Of a DNA stretch of 64,000 nucleotides, positions 59,779 through 64,000 are shown one piece after another. Made by a program: the position numbers and the translations under genes. Source of the stretch: Streptomyces hygroscopicus (GTDB taxonomy: Bacteria > Actinomycetota > Actinomycetes > Streptomycetales > Streptomycetaceae); contig CP018627.1 in NCBI GenBank assembly GCA_002021875.1, forward strand, positions 9,238,001 to 9,302,000. The letters run 5' to 3'. Numbering within the stretch: the first letter of the stretch is position 1; every line of letters begins with the position of its first letter. The notes beneath the pieces are model-generated. The model was not told the origin of the DNA. It saw nothing but the letters and a program-made list of their open reading frames with translations, and ran no database searches.

Positions 59779-60017
59779 TGGATGCGGGAAGGTGGCCCCA
59801 CTCGCCGAGTGAACACGTCGTACCGCTTTTTCGCTCCGCCCCGGGGCCCGGCGCCGTACCGCCGCCTCGAGCTGAGGCGAGCACGACGACAACGGTCCGG
59901 AGCACAGGTCACAGCGGCGGTAGAGACCTGGTTCGTGGTGGTCGGCCGCGACCGGACGGCACGAGGCTACGGGTTCGCACGCGATGCGCACCCGGCTGAT
60001 GGCCGATCTCGCGTGGG

Positions 60018-60926
60018 TCAGTGGCGCGCGCCGCGTCGGGCGGTCGGCCTGTGCGCTCCGGAGGTTGGCCCCGGCCGGGATTGCTCCGGCCCGGAACCGG
60101 TCCGTCGCAGCCGGAGGGCGATCAGCGCCGTGAGCACGAAGACCGCGGCCTCGTAGGCCATGGCGTGGGCGAACGCCGCGTTCGCACCGTCGGCCGGCGC
60201 GAAATAGGCCAGTCCGGTCGCCGTCACCCCGATCGAGCCGCCGAGTTGCTGGGCCGTGGGCAGCAGCCCGGACACCGAACCCGCGGCGGCGCCCGCACAC
60301 CCGCCAGCACCAGCGTGAACACGCGGCCGTGAACAGGCCGAACGCGGCGCCTCCGGCCGCCAGTACCGGCAGTGCCGCACGGCGCCCGGGCCCGGTGCCG
60401 ATGAGCGGCACGAGCGCCACGGCCGTGCCCGCCAGCACGAGCGCGGCGGCCGTCAGCGCCGTCGCGCCCAGTCGGCGGGAGAGGGCCGGGGCCGCACGGC
60501 TGCCCACAACGGCCGCGGCGGCGAACGGCGCCGACACCAGCGCGGCGGACAGCGCCGAATACCCGAGAGCGGACTGCAGATGCAGGAACAGCAGGTACGT
60601 GAACGACGGGACTCCGGCGTTGAAGACGAACACCAGCAGCACGCCCCGCCGCGCGGTCCCGTCCCGCAGGACCGACGGGTGGATCAGGGGGTCCGGCCGG
60701 TGCCGGAGCGTGCGGACGAAGCAGGTGAGGGCCACCGCGGCCACGGCGAAGGAGGCCGAGGTCCACCAGGGCCAGCCGGCCTCCCGGCCCAGCGCGCACG
60801 GCAGGACCAGCGTGGCGAAGCCGGTGGTGGCCAGCGCCGATCCCACCCAGTCCACGCGCTGTCCGACCGTACCGTGCGTAGGAGGCAGCAGGGCGGCTCC
60901 GACCAGCGAGAGCGAGTCGATGCCGG
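60018..60926 (-). pseudogene. MFS drug-exporter-type gene, 5'-truncated and frameshifted
   Basis: The minus strand reads RVDWVGSALATTGFATLVLP, VLLVFVFNAGVPSFTYLLFL and AALVLAGTAVALVPLIGTGP. After a frameshift near 60330 it continues LPTAQQLGGSIGVTATGLAY and AYEAAVFVLTALIALRLRRT to the stop at 60018. These are the last ~8 helices of a 14-helix EmrB/QacA-type transporter. The first ~6 helices are missing: at ~60926 the frame joins the N-terminal part of a transposase (HAAGIDSLSLVGAALLPP). Confidence 0.75.
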
Positions 60927-61391
60927 CCGCGTGGAGGATCTCCCACACCGTCGAGGCGGCGATTTGGTGTCCGATCCGGGTCAACTCCCCTTGGATCCGT
61001 CGGTGTCCCCACCGCGGATTCTCCCGGGCCAGCCGCATAACGAGCGTCCTGATCGCTACCGGGGTGGGTGGTCGTCCCGCGCGTCGGCGCGCGGTGTAGT
61101 CCCACTTCGCGGCGACGAACCCGCGGTGCCAGGCAAGCAAGGTGCCCGGGTGACAGGGAAGATCTCGCGCCAGTGGCGCCGGGGTATCAGCCCGGACAGC
61201 GCGGCGAACCAGAACCGGTCGGTGGGCTCATAGCGGACCGGTCCGGCCAACTGGCGGCGCAGGACCGCGTTCTCGTGCCGCAGCACCAGCAGCTCCGCGT
61301 CCTTCGCCGTCCCGCGACGCAGGAGCACCGATGGAACAGTCAGCAGCTTCCGGGTCACCTTGTACAGCAAGGACACGATCACGGAGGACAT
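60927..61391 (-). pseudogene. Integrase-type transposase N-terminal fragment
   Basis: From 61391 the frame reads MSSVIVSLLYKVTRKLLTVP, LVLRHENAVLRRQLAGPVRY and RFWFAALSGLIPRRHWREIF. After a frameshift near 61145 it continues LLAWHRGFVAAKWDYTARRR, AGRPPTPVAIRTLVMRLARE and IGHQIAASTVWEILHAAGID, where it is cut. The catalytic core is missing. It belongs to a different subgroup from the 9.8 kb and 26.1 kb families. Confidence 0.75.
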
Positions 61392-61867
61392 GATCCCAGC
61401 GGACTGACCGCATCCCGTTCACCTTGCGGCGATGATTTTTCGAGCGGCACAGGATCGCGCACCGGGGACACCTCCGGTGTCGTCGGGCGCGGCGTCACGG
61501 GTGCGTCATCGGTGGGCGGGCGCGCCCGCTCCACCGCACAACTCCTGGGTGGCAGGTGGCCGTTCTTCGCCACCGGCACGGCTAAGGGCTGTGGCGCCCT
61601 TGCTGAACGCCTCGTTCGTGCACGTCACGCTGCAGCCGTGCATCCAGAGGCTTCGGCGTGGGCGAAGCGGGGGAAGTAGCGGGCAGACGGCCGACTGAGG
61701 CCGGGACCGCCGGGACGCGATCTCGGGACGCGGGGCTGTTGCTTCGTGTTAGTCTCATGCTTTTGCGTGCTCGTGACGGTTGATCCTGCCTGTCCGGTTC
61801 CTCTTGTTCGTCGACTGCTCATTCCTACCGGGCCTTCCTCGGTACGTTCGCATGCGGAAGGCTCTTC
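61392..61867. other. Long leader region before helicase gene
   Basis: About 475 bp without a recognised gene. The last ~130 bp (61740-61867) are relatively T-rich for this genome and probably form a long 5' UTR of the DEAD-box gene, as is common for cold-regulated helicases. No specific structure is claimed. Confidence 0.35.
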
Positions 61868-63301
61868 ATGAATCACCCTGACCTCCCCGGCACCTCGCAC
61901 AGCGATCCCGCCCCGCTCATGGCCACTGCGCCAGCGGTGCCCCCGGTCGCTTCCTTCGCCGGCCTGGAACTACCAGCCGAGGTGCTGCGAACGCTCAGCG
62001 AACTCGGTGTGCGCGAGCCCTTCCCGATCCAAGCAGCCACGCTGCCCAACGCCCTTGCGGGACGCGATGTCCTGGGGCGCGGGCGCACCGGATCGGGCAA
62101 GACGCTAGCTTTCGGCCTACCACTGCTCGCACGGATGGCTGGGCGGCGCGCGGAACCGAAGCAGCCCCTGGCTCTGATCCTGGTGCCTACCCGAGAGCTG
62201 GCCCAACAGGTCACCGAGGCGCTTGCGCCGTACGCAAAGGCACTGCGGCTGCGGATGGCCACGGTCGTCGGCGGCATGTCGATCGGCCGGCAGGCCGCTG
62301 CGCTGCGCGATGGAGCCGAGGTGGTCGTCGCCACCCCCGGCCGTCTGCACGACCTCATCGAGCGCAGGGCCTGCCGCCTGGGACGGGTAGGGATCACTGT
62401 CCTCGACGAGGCCGACCAGATGTGCGACATGGGCTTCCTGCCGCACGTGACCGAGGTGCTCGACCAGGTATACCCCGACGGTCAGCGGTTGCTGTTCTCG
62501 GCCACTCTGGACCGCGACGTCGACCACCTGGTCCGCCGCTACCTCCACGATCCCGTTGTCCACTCGGTCGACCCGTCCGCGGGCGCAGTCACGACGATGA
62601 ACCACCATGTTCTGGTCGTCCACGGCCCCGACCGGTACGCCGTCACCACGGAGATCGCCGCCCGCGACGGCCGCGTACTGCTGTTCCTGGACACCAAGCA
62701 CGCGGTTGACCAGCTCACCCGGCATCTGCGAGCCAGCGGAGTGCACGCCGCGGCCCTGCACAGCGGCAAGTCCCAGCCGCAGCGCACACGGGCCCTGGCG
62801 CAGTTCAAGAACGGCCAGATCACCGTCCTGGTGGCGACCAATGTCGCGGCCCGTGGCCTGCACGTCGACGACCTCGATCTCGTGGTCAACGTCGACCCGC
62901 CCACCGACCCCAAGGACTATGTGCACCGCGCGGGCCGTACCGCCCGGGCCGGTGAGTCCGGCAGCGTCGTCACGTTGGTGCTGGCGGGCCAGCGCCGCGA
63001 GATGAGCCGACTGATGGCAGAGGCCGGCATCGAGCCGACCATCACCAAGGTGCGCTCGGGCGAGGCGGAGCTGAGCCGGATCACCGGGGCCAAGGCCCCC
63101 TCCGGCACCCCGCTCGATGGCGGGCCGGCCGCGCCCCGGCCCAAGAACACCAACGTTCCCTTCCGCGGCCTGGGCACCAGCAAGGACACCTCCCGCGGCG
63201 CCGGCGGCAAGTCCCGAAAGGCTGGCAAGTCCCGAAAGGCTGGCGAGGCCCGCAAGCTCGCCGAAGCCCGCAAGGCGGCTATGGTGCGTCGCGGTGGCTG
63301 A
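61868..63301 (+). CDS. DEAD-box RNA helicase
   Basis: The 477-residue protein shows all core motifs in order: the Q-motif region (REPFPIQAATLP), motif I GRGRTGSGKT (residues 70-79), PTRELAQQ (Ia), TPGRLHDLI (Ib), VLDEADQM (DEAD, II), SATLDRD (III), VLVATNVAARGLHVDDLDLV (V) and VHRAGRTARAG (VI). The ~100-residue C-terminal tail is basic with a repeated KSRKAG unit, a likely RNA-binding extension. It unwinds structured RNA, for example during cold adaptation or ribosome assembly. ATG 61868 follows GCGGAAGGCTCTTC. No operon partner is evident. Confidence 0.93.
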   Translation: MNHPDLPGTSHSDPAPLMATAPAVPPVASFAGLELPAEVLRTLSELGVREPFPIQAATLPNALAGRDVLGRGRTGSGKTLAFGLPLLARMAGRRAEPKQPLALILVPTRELAQQVTEALAPYAKALRLRMATVVGGMSIGRQAAALRDGAEVVVATPGRLHDLIERRACRLGRVGITVLDEADQMCDMGFLPHVTEVLDQVYPDGQRLLFSATLDRDVDHLVRRYLHDPVVHSVDPSAGAVTTMNHHVLVVHGPDRYAVTTEIAARDGRVLLFLDTKHAVDQLTRHLRASGVHAAALHSGKSQPQRTRALAQFKNGQITVLVATNVAARGLHVDDLDLVVNVDPPTDPKDYVHRAGRTARAGESGSVVTLVLAGQRREMSRLMAEAGIEPTITKVRSGEAELSRITGAKAPSGTPLDGGPAAPRPKNTNVPFRGLGTSKDTSRGAGGKSRKAGKSRKAGEARKLAEARKAAMVRRGG

Positions 63302-63460
63302 GAGCCGTCGCCCTGATAGTCGAAAACTTCCGACCCCGGAACGGAAAACCTCCAGCCCGGCCCGAAACCCTCCGGTGCATACACCTACGAGATGAACGCC
63401 CTCGTGGTGTGCTCGGCATGACAAGCTGTGCTTCCCACTACCCGAACCCAGGAGGTCGCC

Positions 63461-63703
63461 ATGACCGCAGAGTCTGTATCCGAAGAAGGTTCGGAGCCGA
63501 CCGACCCCGAGACGTCCGCCCTGGTGCCCGACAGCGACGGCCACTACGACCTGAAACGCAAGTTCCGGGAGGCCCTGGCGCGCAAGCGCAGTGTGCAGGC
63601 GGACGCCGCTGACCTCGCTGCGAACGTCGAGGCGTCGAAGGTCCGTAGGGCGAACGGTCCGGCTGCGAGCCAGCGGTCGTTCCGGCGCAAGAGCGGCGGC
63701 TGA
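63461..63703 (+). CDS. DUF5302 protein
   Basis: The 80-residue protein reads MTAESVSEEGSEPTDPETSA, then the conserved HYDLKRKFREALARKRSVQA and ends GPAASQRSFRRKSGG, as in the actinobacterial DUF5302 family. An acidic N-terminus and a basic C-terminus suggest a small nucleic-acid-associated protein; function unknown. ATG 63461 is chosen because AGGAGGT lies just upstream; the longer frame from 63428 is rejected. Confidence 0.85.
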   Translation: MTAESVSEEGSEPTDPETSALVPDSDGHYDLKRKFREALARKRSVQADAADLAANVEASKVRRANGPAASQRSFRRKSGG

Positions 63704-63717
63704 GTCAATGAGCTCTT

Positions 63718-64000
63718 TCAGTATTGCCGCTCCAGAGTCGCGTAGCCGGTCCGAGGCCGTCCCGAGCGCTTGGGCCGGGAGGCGGCAGCATGGCGGCGGG
63801 CGAGAAGGTCGCGGTGCCGGCGCAGCACCGTTGTCCGGACGCACCAGCAGCCGCACTCCGCGGAGCATGGCATGTCCGTGGGGAGCCGGTGCAGCAGCGC
63901 CGCCAGAAATGCCCGGTCGCTCGGGGTGAACCGCACCCGCTCCTGGCCGAGTTGGCGCTCCAGCACCATGATCTGGTGGCGCAAGGCGAGTATTTCGACA
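63718..64000 (-). pseudogene. Transposase N-terminal fragment at window edge
   Basis: The minus strand reads LRHQIMVLERQLGQERVRFT, PSDRAFLAALLHRLPTDM and after a frameshift LRRHRDLLARRHAAASRPKR then SGRPRTGY, the N-terminal half of the 9.8 kb-type integrase-core transposase. The 3' part is absent (the DUF5302 gene follows) and the 5' end runs off the window. Confidence 0.65.

Noticed and set aside
57949..61140. A 1,063-codon open frame on the minus strand
   Set aside because: It runs antisense through the ArsR and serine-hydrolase genes and strings together a broken MFS gene and a transposase fragment. Only those last two parts are real, and both are annotated as pseudogenes.

Overview
The window is high-GC actinobacterial DNA and the gene content points to Streptomyces: GC-biased third codon positions, many GTG starts, GGAGG-type ribosome sites, and families typical of the genus (SpoIIE-type phosphatase, hsp18 with its own regulator, DUF2267, DUF5302, MmyB-type XRE regulators, Rv1733c-like protein, double-HTH Lrp protein). 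Insertion-sequence density is very high and most transposase genes are broken. This suits an accessory region such as a chromosome arm or a large linear plasmid rather than a core region.

Layout. 0-4 kb: edge of a molybdopterin-dehydrogenase FAD-subunit gene, an IS1182 relic and a large GAF/PP2C/HATPase signalling protein. 4.5-12.7 kb: an apparently complete IS110 transposase, an orphan IS3 OrfA, a secreted repeat protein, a broken IS5-type gene, a short-chain dehydrogenase with a small divergent ORF, an IS bounded by 29-bp inverted repeats, and an aminoglycoside phosphotransferase-like gene abutting a broken IS630. 12.7-14.4 kb: a RelE/HigB-HigA-type toxin-antitoxin pair with a frameshifted toxin, then the 3' half of a tRNA-Pro gene, which looks like an attachment-site scar. 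15.4-17.8 kb: a heat-shock cluster (HSP18 regulator, Hsp20, two DUF2267 proteins) with two operator-like dyads. 17.9-25 kb: a tyrosine-recombinase relic, IS5 and Tn3 relics, a FAD/Rieske oxidoreductase, and integrase-core transposase fragments. 25.4-30.9 kb: a MerR-like regulator behind a perfect 32-bp palindrome, a truncated cold-shock gene, two related IS copies, and an XRE/aldo-keto reductase divergent pair.

31.0-38.3 kb is a coherent sugar-acid catabolic locus. On the minus strand are a MocA-type dehydrogenase, LacI regulator, VOC protein, sugar isomerase, a dehydrogenase 3' fragment, an MFS transporter and an SDR. Divergent from these are a KDPG-type aldolase and a kinase. It carries an internal deletion and its kinase is truncated by an IS. 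38.7-45 kb: LysR/SDR pair, Lrp-like regulator, Old Yellow Enzyme, IS relics and a truncated macrolide phosphotransferase gene. 45.8-53.3 kb is the best-preserved block: a minus-strand operon of two DksA/TraR zinc-finger proteins, an actin/MreB-like protein and an Rv1733c-like membrane protein, divergent from a NarL-type histidine kinase/response regulator pair, a small exported protein and a fused SecDF. 53.3-64 kb: IS and Tn3 relics, a second XRE/SDR divergent pair, an ArsR/serine-hydrolase operon, a broken MFS gene, a DEAD-box helicase, a DUF5302 protein and another IS fragment at the window edge.

Common theme: oxidoreductase genes next to divergent regulators recur, and the two XRE pairs share the same dyad at almost the same distance from the regulator start. 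No CRISPR array, rRNA or complete tRNA was found. All family assignments are by eye from the translated sequence; no database search was run.
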